A DNA stretch of 24,518 nt from CARZYU01 sp964370085. GTDB taxonomy: Bacteria; Bacillota_I; Bacilli_A; RF39; UBA660. Below are positions 14,658 through 21,455 of the stretch, piece by piece (position 1 is the stretch's first letter; every line of letters begins with the position of its first letter). The translations under genes and the position numbers were made by a program. The DNA lies in NCBI GenBank assembly GCA_964370085.1, contig CAYJHI010000016.1, positions 1 to 24,518 on the forward strand, in the 5' to 3' direction. A model generated the notes under the pieces. The model made no database searches and had not been told where the DNA came from. It worked only from the letters and a program-made list of their open reading frames with translations.

Positions 14658-15506
14658 TTGAATCAAAAAGATACATTTAAATTAAACTTTTCCGAAAAAA
14701 TAACCCTAGCAAGTGAACAAGAACATCTTCAAGATTTAAACTTAGAAGAAGCCCCTACTATAACAACTTCAGGTGTTACCGGTAAAGTAAAAGACCAATC
14801 AGGAAACCTAATAAGTGGTGCAACTGTTAAACTATTTGACACTACCTTTAATCCACTTACCCATACAACAACTAATGAAAACGGAGAATATATATTTCAA
14901 GATATTGAAAATGGACATTATCATGTCTACGCCGTTAAAGATGGTTATTCTCTATCCAATAAAACAGATTTAAATTACAGTGGGAATGACATTACAATGA
15001 ACGATTTAATTATTACATTAGATCCTAGTTATATAAAAGGAAATATTTACGGATATATATATGATGAGACCGATTTAGGATTAAATAATGTCCAAATAAA
15101 ATTATTTGATAGTCATGGTAACATTGTTTCTGAAACGATAAGTGCAGAAGATGGTGAATATATCTTATCTAAAATAGATGCTGGAACATATACCATAACT
15201 GCATATGCAACTAACTATATTACTAGTACCCCACTATCTATAGAAGTAACTGATAATAATAATTTACAACAAAATATTAACTTAAGTAAAATTATTATAA
15301 ATAAAAGCGGTACAATAAACGGAACTGTTTATAATTCTCATAAAAATCCAATACCAAATGCTCTAGTAGGATTATACGAACAAGTAACAGAAAATTCATT
15401 AATTCTAAGAAATACCTGCTATACAAATTCAGAAGGCAAATACTTCTTTGGATCAGTAGAAGAAGGAACCTGGGTAGTAAAAGCAAAAGTAACTGGACAA
15501 AGATAA
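14658..15506 (+). CDS. Three-domain carboxypeptidase-regulatory-like protein
   Basis: A 282-residue protein starting at TTG (AAAGGAGA lies 7 bases upstream; no better ATG exists). After an N-terminal segment MNQKDTFKLNFSEKITL, three prealbumin-like/CarboxypepD_reg beta-sandwich repeats follow: GVTGKVKDQSGNLISGATVK (~39-118), GNIYGYIYDETDLGLNNVQI (~127-207) and GTINGTVYNSHKNPIPNALV (~217-282). Each contains an NENGEYIF, AEDGEYIL or NSEGKYFF strand. Such domains are usually adhesive or structural and extracellular. Oddly, no signal peptide, membrane helix or sorting signal is visible, so export is unexplained. Divergent from the membrane-protein gene; convergent with 15628-16683. Confidence 0.8.
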   Translation: MNQKDTFKLNFSEKITLASEQEHLQDLNLEEAPTITTSGVTGKVKDQSGNLISGATVKLFDTTFNPLTHTTTNENGEYIFQDIENGHYHVYAVKDGYSLSNKTDLNYSGNDITMNDLIITLDPSYIKGNIYGYIYDETDLGLNNVQIKLFDSHGNIVSETISAEDGEYILSKIDAGTYTITAYATNYITSTPLSIEVTDNNNLQQNINLSKIIINKSGTINGTVYNSHKNPIPNALVGLYEQVTENSLILRNTCYTNSEGKYFFGSVEEGTWVVKAKVTGQR

Positions 15507-15517
15507 GTTAAACGTAT

Positions 15518-15568
15518 CTAACTATTAACAACCTTAGCATGTACAACAAATCTCTTTTGTTCTCTCAA
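15518..15568 (-). pseudogene. Remnant of a second class B sortase C-terminus
   Basis: On the minus strand this stretch reads LREQKRFVVHAKVVNS then TAG. RFVVHAK is the conserved catalytic-Arg strand at the end of class B sortases and matches VERMVVHAKLLKN of the intact srtB at 10793. At DNA level GTTGTACATGCTAA is identical in both. No Cys motif or longer frame precedes it, and a stop sits just upstream in frame. It lies just downstream of the second LamG surface-protein gene and antisense to the 3' flank of 14658-15506. The match is short, so chance cannot be fully excluded. Confidence 0.5.
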
Positions 15569-15604
15569 TTACACTAATAAATAACACAACTAAAATCATA
15601 ATAC

Positions 15605-15629
15605 AAAAAAAGTCAGATTAATCTGACTT
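15605..15629 (-). terminator. Terminator of the second LamG gene
   Basis: AAGTCAGA / TCTGACTT stem (15610-15617 and 15622-15629) with loop TTAA, followed by six T residues on the minus strand. The stop at 15628 is within the stem. Confidence 0.8.
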
Positions 15630-16683
15630 AAGGTGCTAAAAACACTCCAGTTCCATCGTTACCATAAAATTTATCTTCAACTAGTTCCCACATACCTACT
15701 TCACCAGTAGAATCTAACTTAGCAGGAACAAAATATCTTAAAACTGTACCATCAGCAGCATTAGTAACTTTAAAGTATTTTCTTTTCCCTTGCATATTAC
15801 GATTATCTACTGAAACTCCATCATAAGCAAGTAAATTACCACCTATTATAATTTCGGCTTGATACGCTTCAGGAATCAATTTCTCACCAGTTAAATTATA
15901 ATCAACTCCACCAATAGTTAACCTATCCATTGAAAAATACATTTCATACCATTCATTTATAACAACCCCCGGAGACATAACCTGAGTTATCGTCCCATAA
16001 GCAGCTATTACTTGAGGAGAACTATTTACAAATACTCCTAATGAATAATTAGGATTAACTCTTCCACCTACAATCCAAGAACCAGTATTATTACCAATAC
16101 CCAGATTGGTAATTAAAAACTCATCTTCAAATATATAGTTACCTGTATTATAAAGTTCTGTTTCAATATATTGACCTCCATCACTCTCTATAAATTCTAA
16201 CTTTTGATAAAGAATATCTTTAAACATATAAACAGAACTTAATGAAATATCAGTAGCTGAAGTAATAGAATTAATATAATAAAAAGATATTTCTACTTCA
16301 ACAGTACTATTACCAGGCAAATAAATTATTTCTTCATCTTTAATTTCATAAGTAATATTACTATTATCATTACTATTTTCTCTAACCTCATTAAGATGAT
16401 AATAAACATCTGAGTAATTAGTAATTTCTACCGTAAAAGTTATTTTTGAATCTTGGTTTGGTAAAGATGCACTAATATTACTCATACTATCCGTAAAAGT
16501 AGGAATATAAGTAGCATAAGCTCCACCTTCACTAGATAAAAGACTAATATTAGTTATTTTAATACCTGTAGGAGCCTTAACAACAGCATCTCCACTTATA
16601 GTTAACTCCGTGTTTAAAGAAGCATAACCTATACTCATAAAAAGAACACATATAAATACAAGACACATCATTACAATCTTCAT
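15628..16683 (-). CDS. Second secreted LamG-like surface protein
   Basis: A 351-residue paralogue of 11667-12719. A signal peptide covers ~3-19, ending SIGYA, followed by SLNTELTISGDAVV and the shared beta-sandwich-like module (ITNISLLSSEGGAYATY, then LPNQDSKITFTVEITNYSD). The C-terminal LamG-like module has FIESDGGQYIETELYNTGNY, WIVGGRVNPNYSLGVF, YFKVTNAADGTVLRYFVPA, then GMWELVEDKFYGNDGTGVF. The two paralogues align over their whole length but differ at many residues, so this is an old duplication. The start is ATG 16683, with GGGTGAT upstream; an ATG 12 bases earlier lacks a ribosome site. The putative sortase remnant lies downstream. No wall-sorting signal. Confidence 0.82.
   Translation of the reverse strand: MKIVMMCLVFICVLFMSIGYASLNTELTISGDAVVKAPTGIKITNISLLSSEGGAYATYIPTFTDSMSNISASLPNQDSKITFTVEITNYSDVYYHLNEVRENSNDNSNITYEIKDEEIIYLPGNSTVEVEISFYYINSITSATDISLSSVYMFKDILYQKLEFIESDGGQYIETELYNTGNYIFEDEFLITNLGIGNNTGSWIVGGRVNPNYSLGVFVNSSPQVIAAYGTITQVMSPGVVINEWYEMYFSMDRLTIGGVDYNLTGEKLIPEAYQAEIIIGGNLLAYDGVSVDNRNMQGKRKYFKVTNAADGTVLRYFVPAKLDSTGEVGMWELVEDKFYGNDGTGVFLAP
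16580..16638 (-). repeat. Copy 3 of the conserved 59-base export-module segment
   Basis: Encodes MSIGYASLNTELTISGDAV on the minus strand, inverted relative to copies 2 and 4. Confidence 0.7.
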
Positions 16684-16704
16684 CGTATCACCCATTCTTT
16701 TTAT

Positions 16705-16732
16705 ATTATAACATAATTATATTATATGATAA
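16705..16732 (-). promoter_or_regulatory. Promoter of the second LamG gene
   Basis: TGTTATAAT (16705-16713) on the minus strand, 21 bases before the ATG, with TTATCA (16727-16732) 16 bases upstream as a possible -35. Confidence 0.6.
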
Positions 16733-16733
16733 C

Positions 16734-16762
16734 AAAAAAAAATTATCACTTAAGATAATTTT
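16734..16762 (-). terminator. Terminator of the second lipoprotein gene
   Basis: AAAATTATC / GATAATTTT stem (16739-16747 and 16754-16762) with a 6-base loop, followed by T residues on the minus strand. Confidence 0.75.
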
Positions 16763-16765
16763 TTA

Positions 16766-17188
16766 TTATTCACAAGTATACTCTTTAGCTTCAAAAGCTT
16801 CTTTCATATCTTCGTAAGTTTCAGCTGTAACATCTTCTCTAAATTCTAAAAAAGCTAATGTAGAATCATGATTATCAACTGTTATATTATATACAGAACG
16901 AACTTCATCAGTATCAGGATTAGTAACTTCTGCAGTACAATCTAATCCTTCATTACCTGAATAAGCTTCACAAACTGCATCAGCATAATCTTGATCAAAT
17001 CCACTATCAGAGGCAAATGTAAATTCAGCACTAACTATCATATCTTCTTCATAAGTTATTTTAACAGTGTTTTCTTCATTTCTAAAATCATCACTATAAG
17101 TACAAGATACTACCATTTCACTAGACCCACAGGCTGTTACTAATAAAGAACCACCAATTATTAAACCTAAAGCAAATATTTTTTTCAT
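16766..17188 (-). CDS. Small lipoprotein of unknown function
   Basis: A 140-residue predicted lipoprotein. MKKIFALGLIIGGSLLVTAC is a textbook lipoprotein signal with lipobox VTAC, so Cys20 is probably lipidated. The mature domain is acidic, with VKITYEEDMIVSAEFTFASD and an even spread of Cys (SCTYSDD, AVCEAYSG, LDCTAEV, YTCE at the end) that could form two disulfides. The layout of a short strand-rich domain after the lipid Cys recalls YehR/DUF1307 lipoproteins, but I would not assign it firmly. ATG 17188 has AAAGGAGG upstream. It lies directly upstream of the second LamG gene on the same strand, separated by a terminator. Confidence 0.75.
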   Translation of the reverse strand: MKKIFALGLIIGGSLLVTACGSSEMVVSCTYSDDFRNEENTVKITYEEDMIVSAEFTFASDSGFDQDYADAVCEAYSGNEGLDCTAEVTNPDTDEVRSVYNITVDNHDSTLAFLEFREDVTAETYEDMKEAFEAKEYTCE

Positions 17189-17325
17189 ATACAAACCTCC
17201 TTTCCTAATTATATTATAAAAAGTTAATAAATAACCTCTTATTTCTAACTAGATAATACCACTGATTGATTAATATGTATATATTTTTCCATATAAATAT
17301 TTATATTTACAAATTATATGTATAT

Positions 17326-17352
17326 AAAAAGAACTAATCTAAAACTAGTTCT
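17326..17352 (-). terminator. Terminator of the VTC/DUF4956/beta-helix operon
   Basis: AGAACTA / TAGTTCT stem (17330-17336 and 17346-17352) with a 9-base loop, then T residues on the minus strand, 26 bases past the stop at 17379. The rest of the AT-rich gap 17189-17378 holds a TATAAT (17213-17218) upstream of the lipoprotein and nothing else recognisable. Confidence 0.7.
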
Positions 17353-17378
17353 AATTTATTCAAACACACTTATTAATA

Positions 17379-18770
17379 CTATCTTCTAGGATTAGCATGA
17401 ACATCTATAATTGGACTAATTGAATTACCTCGTTCATCCGTTAATGTTCCACCACTAAATTCAAAGTTGCCACCAACATCAAGTTCACTATCACCACCAG
17501 AATATATAGCATCAACTTCTACTACAGTAGTCCCTCCAGTTACTATCAAATCCCCATTTGAATCAAGTCCATCTCCTCTAGCGTAAACATATAAATTGCC
17601 ACCTGTAATTTTAATAAAACCATATTCATCACTTGCATTAACACCATCATCAAGAACAACTACATCTAAATTACCACCATTTATAGTAATAGTAGATCCC
17701 TCAATACCTTCATATGCATCTTCTATATTAATATTACCATTATTTATAACTAAATCTGTATCAGCATGCATTGCATCATCACCTGATGATATTTCAAAAT
17801 CACCATCATTTATTAAAAGTGAATTATTAGAATGAATAGCATCTTCATACGAAGATAATGAAAATACACCATCATTTATTATTATATATTCACCTTTCAA
17901 TGCCTTCATACTATCTTCAAGTAAATCAGTTGGTTGAACAGTAGTACCAGGTCCTTCTCCAACAGTTATTTCGTTTAGTACTCCATCAAATCCTCCACCA
18001 GTTTCAATATTAAATTCACCACCATCTATTTGTAAAGAATTTTGAGAATTTATTCCATCATTACCAGCTTTAATATTATAAACACCACTAGTAATTAAAA
18101 TATTACCAAGAGAAGTATCAACATCATTAGAAGACTTAATTCCATCTTTGAAAGACACAACAGTAACATCAGCATTTTCTATAGCAACTAAATCTTTACC
18201 AACTAATCCGTCACCTACTGAATCAACTACAATCGTAGAATCTTCAATTACTAAATCATCTCTACTATTAATACCATCATTATATAAAGTAGTAACTTCT
18301 AAACTACCACCACCAGTTATAAGTAAATCAGTTTTAGAATAAATTGCCGCAGACGGAAACTCAGTATCATTAGTAACAATCTCCCCTTGAGTAATAGTAT
18401 TATATGAATTATCTTCTAATATAATAATTACATTCTTAGCTTCTACTATATTTATAGGAGTACCTTTATCATTATTGATAACTACATTATTAAACACTAA
18501 GTAAACATCACCATCATCGATATCTTTATCAACATTAACATTTATACTTTCATATTCCCCTTCAAAGTTATAAGTACCACTATTAGTAATAACAATATTA
18601 CTTCCTGTTAATACTTCAACATCTAAATCAACACCACTAGTATCAATATTAGGAAACTCTATATTATCATCAAAAACATCTACATCTCTTAAAACATTAT
18701 TATTTACAATTAAATAACCAATAATTAAAAGCACTACTAAAGATATACTACCAATTAATTTTTTCTTCAT
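17379..18770 (-). CDS. Cthe_2159-like exported beta-helix (carbohydrate-binding) protein
   Basis: A 463-residue exported protein. A membrane/signal segment covers residues ~5-23. The rest is built of parallel beta-helix-like repeats with a D-[GA]-[IVLM]-x-[SGA] turn: DGINSRDDLVIE, DGIKSSNDVD, DGINSQNSLQIDGG, DAIHSNNSLLINDG, DAMHADTDLVINNG, DGVNASDEYG and DGLDSNGDLIVTGG. This is the pattern of the Cthe_2159/DUF4353 family, whose founding member binds plant cell-wall polysaccharides. No lipobox or sorting signal, so it is probably held by the N-terminal helix. The start ATG is 3 bases after the DUF4956 stop with only a weak ribosome site, implying coupling. The gene set VTC-DUF4956-Cthe_2159 recurs in Bacillota; its joint function is not settled. 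Confidence 0.85.
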   Translation of the reverse strand: MKKKLIGSISLVVLLIIGYLIVNNNVLRDVDVFDDNIEFPNIDTSGVDLDVEVLTGSNIVITNSGTYNFEGEYESINVNVDKDIDDGDVYLVFNNVVINNDKGTPINIVEAKNVIIILEDNSYNTITQGEIVTNDTEFPSAAIYSKTDLLITGGGSLEVTTLYNDGINSRDDLVIEDSTIVVDSVGDGLVGKDLVAIENADVTVVSFKDGIKSSNDVDTSLGNILITSGVYNIKAGNDGINSQNSLQIDGGEFNIETGGGFDGVLNEITVGEGPGTTVQPTDLLEDSMKALKGEYIIINDGVFSLSSYEDAIHSNNSLLINDGDFEISSGDDAMHADTDLVINNGNINIEDAYEGIEGSTITINGGNLDVVVLDDGVNASDEYGFIKITGGNLYVYARGDGLDSNGDLIVTGGTTVVEVDAIYSGGDSELDVGGNFEFSGGTLTDERGNSISPIIDVHANPRR

Positions 18771-18773
18771 TAA

Positions 18774-19451
18774 TTACAAACCACTTTCTATATTGTCTTG
18801 TTTACTAACCATTATTTCCAAATTACCATTCTTAATTCTAAGCTCATCAATAAACTTTTTCTCATCTTTTAAATCTTTTAGTTCTATTTCATATCTAAGT
18901 TTAAACAGACTACCCATATTAGTCATTTTAGATGAAACTAAATTATAACTACTTAAATACTTTACAAAAGTCTTTTCAAATACATTTATATAATTTAAAC
19001 TCTCAGGTATTGTTATAGTAAGCATTCTTCTTTCTATACTCTTACCAAACAAGTTAGATATATTAAGTACAAGTGAAAATAAACATGCAATAATTGAGAA
19101 TATAACTGCAAATGAAACATAACCCATACCTAAAGTAAGACCAGTACACATAGCCGTAAAAATAGCACCTATTTCCTTAGCAGAACCAGGAACTGATCTA
19201 AATCTAACTAAACTAAAAGCACCAGCAACTGCTACCCCTGTACCGATATTTCCATTAACCATTATTATTACCATTGATACTACTATAGGTAATAACGCAA
19301 GTGTAGAAATAAAACCCTTAGTACATTTAGTTTTAAAAGCATATATCTTCGCCATAAATATTCCTAATATTAAAGCTACTCCCATACATATTAAAAAACT
19401 AACAATATCTATATTAATTGAACTAGTCGTATCAAAAATACTATTAAACAT
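18774..19451 (-). CDS. DUF4956 membrane protein
   Basis: A 225-residue protein with about four membrane helices in the first 140 residues (SFLICMGVALILGIFMAKIY; GFISTLALLPIVVSMVIIMV; two more around 85-130). The hallmark conserved loop is AGAFSLVRFRSVPGSAKEIG. The C-terminal ~80 residues form a soluble alpha/beta domain. The function of DUF4956 is unknown, but it is commonly encoded between a VTC-type polyphosphate polymerase-like gene and a Cthe_2159-like gene, as here. ATG has GGGAGG upstream and overlaps the VTC gene stop by 8 bases, so the genes are one transcript with coupled translation. Confidence 0.88.
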   Translation of the reverse strand: MFNSIFDTTSSINIDIVSFLICMGVALILGIFMAKIYAFKTKCTKGFISTLALLPIVVSMVIIMVNGNIGTGVAVAGAFSLVRFRSVPGSAKEIGAIFTAMCTGLTLGMGYVSFAVIFSIIACLFSLVLNISNLFGKSIERRMLTITIPESLNYINVFEKTFVKYLSSYNLVSSKMTNMGSLFKLRYEIELKDLKDEKKFIDELRIKNGNLEIMVSKQDNIESGL

Positions 19452-20163
19452 AATTTAACCTCCCTATATGATTTTTAAAATCATTTATTAAATATTTATT
19501 ATATGCTTCTCCATACTTAGAAAATGAAGTTTGTAAAATATTATTATCTTTTAGAAAACATAAAAACCAATCAGGTAACCCCTTTATAGTTTTCACTTCT
19601 AATATAACTGTATCTTCATCTAATACATTCATATCATAATCACTTGCTAAAAATGACACATCTTTATTACGAACTTTAATGTCAAAATCAAAAGTCATTC
19701 TAAACTCTTTATCATCTAAACCAATATAAGCTTCTCTATAATATGATAAATGTATCATAGGTTTTATATCATCATATAAACTGATAAAGTACTTAATTTC
19801 ATTTAAAATTTGATTATCATCATCAATATTATCAAGGTTAAATAATTCATCACTTTTATTTAAAATTATTCTTCTTTTATACACAATACCAGCTAATTTC
19901 TTTTTAAGTTCCACAAAGACTTTATCATTTATTAAAGTATCTCCATACATTCTCATTCTAAGTTTTTCTTTATATTTAGGTTTCTCTAAAGAATGACGAA
20001 TTATTTTATAATCATCTGTATCATAATAAATATTAGTAATCTTATTTCTCTTATATTCATCTATTTCCATATACTGACTCATCAACTTAACTAAGAGATT
20101 GTATTTATTATATGTTAATTTATATTTCATCTCATGTCTTTTAAAAAACATTTGTTTACTCAT
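19444..20163 (-). CDS. VTC-domain (polyphosphate polymerase-like) protein
   Basis: A 239-residue triphosphate-tunnel protein like the catalytic domain of yeast Vtc4, which makes polyphosphate from ATP. Tunnel residues are seen in order: KRHEMKYKLT (ExK), IYYDTDD, KEKLRMRMYG (RxRxYG), VFVELKKKLAG (ExKK), VYKRRI, HLSYYREAY, FRMTFDFDI and VILEVKTI (final E-x-K). The length matches stand-alone bacterial members. Polymerase activity is inferred from the family; the bacterial enzymes are little studied. ATG follows GAGGTGATTTT. It heads the operon with DUF4956 and the beta-helix protein. A TATACT at 20181-20186 is the likely -10. Confidence 0.85.
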   Translation of the reverse strand: MSKQMFFKRHEMKYKLTYNKYNLLVKLMSQYMEIDEYKRNKITNIYYDTDDYKIIRHSLEKPKYKEKLRMRMYGDTLINDKVFVELKKKLAGIVYKRRIILNKSDELFNLDNIDDDNQILNEIKYFISLYDDIKPMIHLSYYREAYIGLDDKEFRMTFDFDIKVRNKDVSFLASDYDMNVLDEDTVILEVKTIKGLPDWFLCFLKDNNILQTSFSKYGEAYNKYLINDFKNHIGRLNYV

Positions 20164-20180
20164 AAAATCACCTCAATAAC

Positions 20181-20186
20181 AGTATA
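20181..20186 (-). promoter_or_regulatory. Possible -10 of the VTC operon
   Basis: TATACT on the minus strand, 17 bases before the ATG at 20163. No TG extension or clear -35. Confidence 0.3.
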
Positions 20187-20216
20187 TGATATGAAACTTA
20201 AACAAAACTTAAATAT

Positions 20217-20242
20217 AAAAAAAACATTATTTCTAATGTTTT
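20217..20242 (-). terminator. Terminator of the VOC gene
   Basis: AAAACATTA / TAATGTTTT stem (20221-20229 and 20234-20242) with a 4-base loop, followed by T residues on the minus strand. Confidence 0.8.
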
Positions 20243-20735
20243 AATAAGCACCTTTAGAATAAGTCACTTCATAACTATGTGTATATATTTCAAAAACAAT
20301 TCCAAATGGATCTTCAACATAACACATCTTATAAGGTTTTTCATTTGGGTAATATTCTCTAATTGGCATACGTTGTTTACCACCATTATCAACTATCTTT
20401 TTAATCATTCCTTCTATATCTGGATCTTGTATAGAAAAATGAAATAGACCAGTTTTTCTAAATTCAAACTCTTGCTTTTCTTTGTCGTTACCAACAAACT
20501 CAAACAACTCTATACCAATACCATTAGAAGTCACCATATGTGCTATTTTAAAATCACCATGTCCTTTACCAAACACTTCTTCACACATAATACCTATAGC
20601 AGAAGTACTTTCTTCTTTAACAGTAGATGGTTTCATTACTATATACCATCCCATTACTTCTTTATAAAACTTTACCACCTGTTCTAAATCAGGTACAGAC
20701 AAACCTATATGAGAAAATGCTCTTGGATAATTCAT
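20241..20735 (-). CDS. VOC family (glyoxalase/dioxygenase-like) metalloprotein
   Basis: A 164-residue protein with two beta-alpha-beta-beta-beta units of the vicinal-oxygen-chelate fold. Candidate metal ligands are His9 (AFSHIGLSVPDLEQV), Glu76 (GIGIELFEF), His99 (TGLFHFSIQDPD) and Glu149 (DPFGIVFEIYTHSYE), the standard positions. Family reactions include glyoxalase I, extradiol cleavage and thiol-transfer resistance; the exact one cannot be read here. ATG has AGGAGG upstream. It lies downstream of an HxlR regulator on the same strand but has its own promoter with a palindrome next to the -35, suggesting control by that regulator, perhaps in response to reactive aldehydes or quinones. Confidence 0.85.
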   Translation of the reverse strand: MNYPRAFSHIGLSVPDLEQVVKFYKEVMGWYIVMKPSTVKEESTSAIGIMCEEVFGKGHGDFKIAHMVTSNGIGIELFEFVGNDKEKQEFEFRKTGLFHFSIQDPDIEGMIKKIVDNGGKQRMPIREYYPNEKPYKMCYVEDPFGIVFEIYTHSYEVTYSKGAY

Positions 20736-20759
20736 TATTAATCCTCCTTATATATTAAT

Positions 20760-20788
20760 ATTATAATTTAGTATAATTATTAAAACAA
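20760..20788 (-). promoter_or_regulatory. Promoter of the VOC gene
   Basis: TTGTTT (20783-20788), 17-base spacer, TATAAT (20760-20765) on the minus strand, 24 bases before the ATG at 20735. Confidence 0.65.
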
Positions 20789-20792
20789 TAAC

Positions 20793-20806
20793 GTACTTTT
20801 TTGTAC
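20793..20806. promoter_or_regulatory. Candidate HxlR operator palindrome
   Basis: GTAC-N6-GTAC inverted repeat, placed directly after the hxlR-like stop codon and 4 bases upstream of the VOC -35. Size and position fit a dimeric winged-helix regulator. Binding is inferred. Confidence 0.35.
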
Positions 20807-21148
20807 CTATAAATCCTCAAGAGTAATTTTATTTTTATTCGCATACTCTTTAGAAAAATTACAAAAATTTTCAACTAACGGTATAAGCTCTTTATATTGA
20901 TCAGATAATGAATATTCAACATTTAATGGTTTCTCACATACAACAGTTCTTAATAATATATTACTCTCTTCTAATTCCTTAAGCTGAGTTATAAGCATTT
21001 TATTACTTATATCAGGTATACCTTTTTGTAATAAAGAAAACCTATTATCCCCATTTAAAACATGCCATAAAATCCTCATTTTCCACTTACCACCTAATAA
21101 ATCTATTGATAACAATAAGGCACAAGTATATTGTTTCTTAATCTTCAT
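20807..21148 (-). CDS. HxlR family transcriptional regulator
   Basis: A 113-residue winged-helix regulator. The family signature is clear: QYTCALLLSIDLLGGKWKMR with the conserved Cys9, ILWHVLNGDNRFSLLQKGIP, the recognition region ISNKMLITQLKELEESNILL, and VEYSLSDQYKELIPLVE. The N-terminal Cys is where several family members (YodB, HypR) sense quinones, aldehydes or disulfide stress. ATG has AGGGGA upstream and an extended -10 (TGGTATACT). The next gene downstream encodes a VOC protein, a common target of such regulators. The inducer is not known. Confidence 0.9.
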   Translation of the reverse strand: MKIKKQYTCALLLSIDLLGGKWKMRILWHVLNGDNRFSLLQKGIPDISNKMLITQLKELEESNILLRTVVCEKPLNVEYSLSDQYKELIPLVENFCNFSKEYANKNKITLEDL

Positions 21149-21171
21149 AAAATATTCCCCTCTACCATTTT

Positions 21172-21180
21172 AGTATACCA
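21172..21180 (-). promoter_or_regulatory. Extended -10 promoter of the HxlR gene
   Basis: TGGTATACT on the minus strand, 23 bases before the ATG at 21148. A possible -35 (TTTATA, 21195-21200) is weak. Confidence 0.5.
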
Positions 21181-21197
21181 CTTCTTTATAAACTTAT

Positions 21198-21224
21198 AAA
21201 AAAGAACATCGATAATCGATGTTC
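21198..21224 (-). terminator. Terminator of the 40-residue gene
   Basis: A perfect 9-base-pair stem GAACATCGA / TCGATGTTC (21204-21212 and 21216-21224) with loop TAA, followed by six T residues on the minus strand. It lies 14 bases after the stop at 21239 and supports a real transcript from the short upstream frame. Confidence 0.85.
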
Positions 21225-21238
21225 CCGAAAAACTATAA

Positions 21239-21361
21239 TTATAAAATAACAACAATTTCGTATTTATCAATATCAGCAACAGTAAGATCAACAAGAGTCA
21301 TCTCTTCACCAGTTTCATTTTTAATAGTTATATTTTCAGTAACAGATGTATCATATAACAT
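21239..21361 (-). CDS. Small acidic protein, 40 residues
   Basis: A short frame starting MLYDTSVTENITIKNETGEE and ending DIDKYEIVVIL. It has AGGGG 4 bases before the ATG, a TATAAT (21392-21397) 30 bases upstream, and a strong terminator just after the stop, so it looks like a complete transcription unit. There is no signal peptide or membrane helix; it is acidic with predicted beta character. I recognise no family. It is divergent from the surface-protein gene at 21456, and their promoters share the ~95-base gap. A truncated remnant of a larger gene is possible. Confidence 0.5.
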   Translation of the reverse strand: MLYDTSVTENITIKNETGEEMTLVDLTVADIDKYEIVVIL

Positions 21362-21391
21362 ATCACCCCTATCATCAGACAAATTTAATAA

Positions 21392-21397
21392 ATTATA
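21392..21397 (-). promoter_or_regulatory. -10 element of the 40-residue gene
   Basis: TATAAT on the minus strand in GGTTATAAT, 30 bases upstream of the ATG. No clear -35. A plus-strand TATAAT at 21422-21427 may serve the divergent surface-protein gene. Confidence 0.4.
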
Positions 21398-21455
21398 ACC
21401 AAATAACACAAAGAAATATGATATAATATATACTATACTAGAATTAGGAGACAGC

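Noticed and set aside
17596..18342. Plus-strand frames (17596-17835, 18148-18342)
   Set aside because: Antisense shadows of the repetitive beta-helix gene, with no start signals.
17379..18770. Short DNA repeats in the beta-helix gene as a CRISPR array
   Set aside because: The repeats are degenerate at DNA level, stay in frame and encode the DGINS-type protein repeat.
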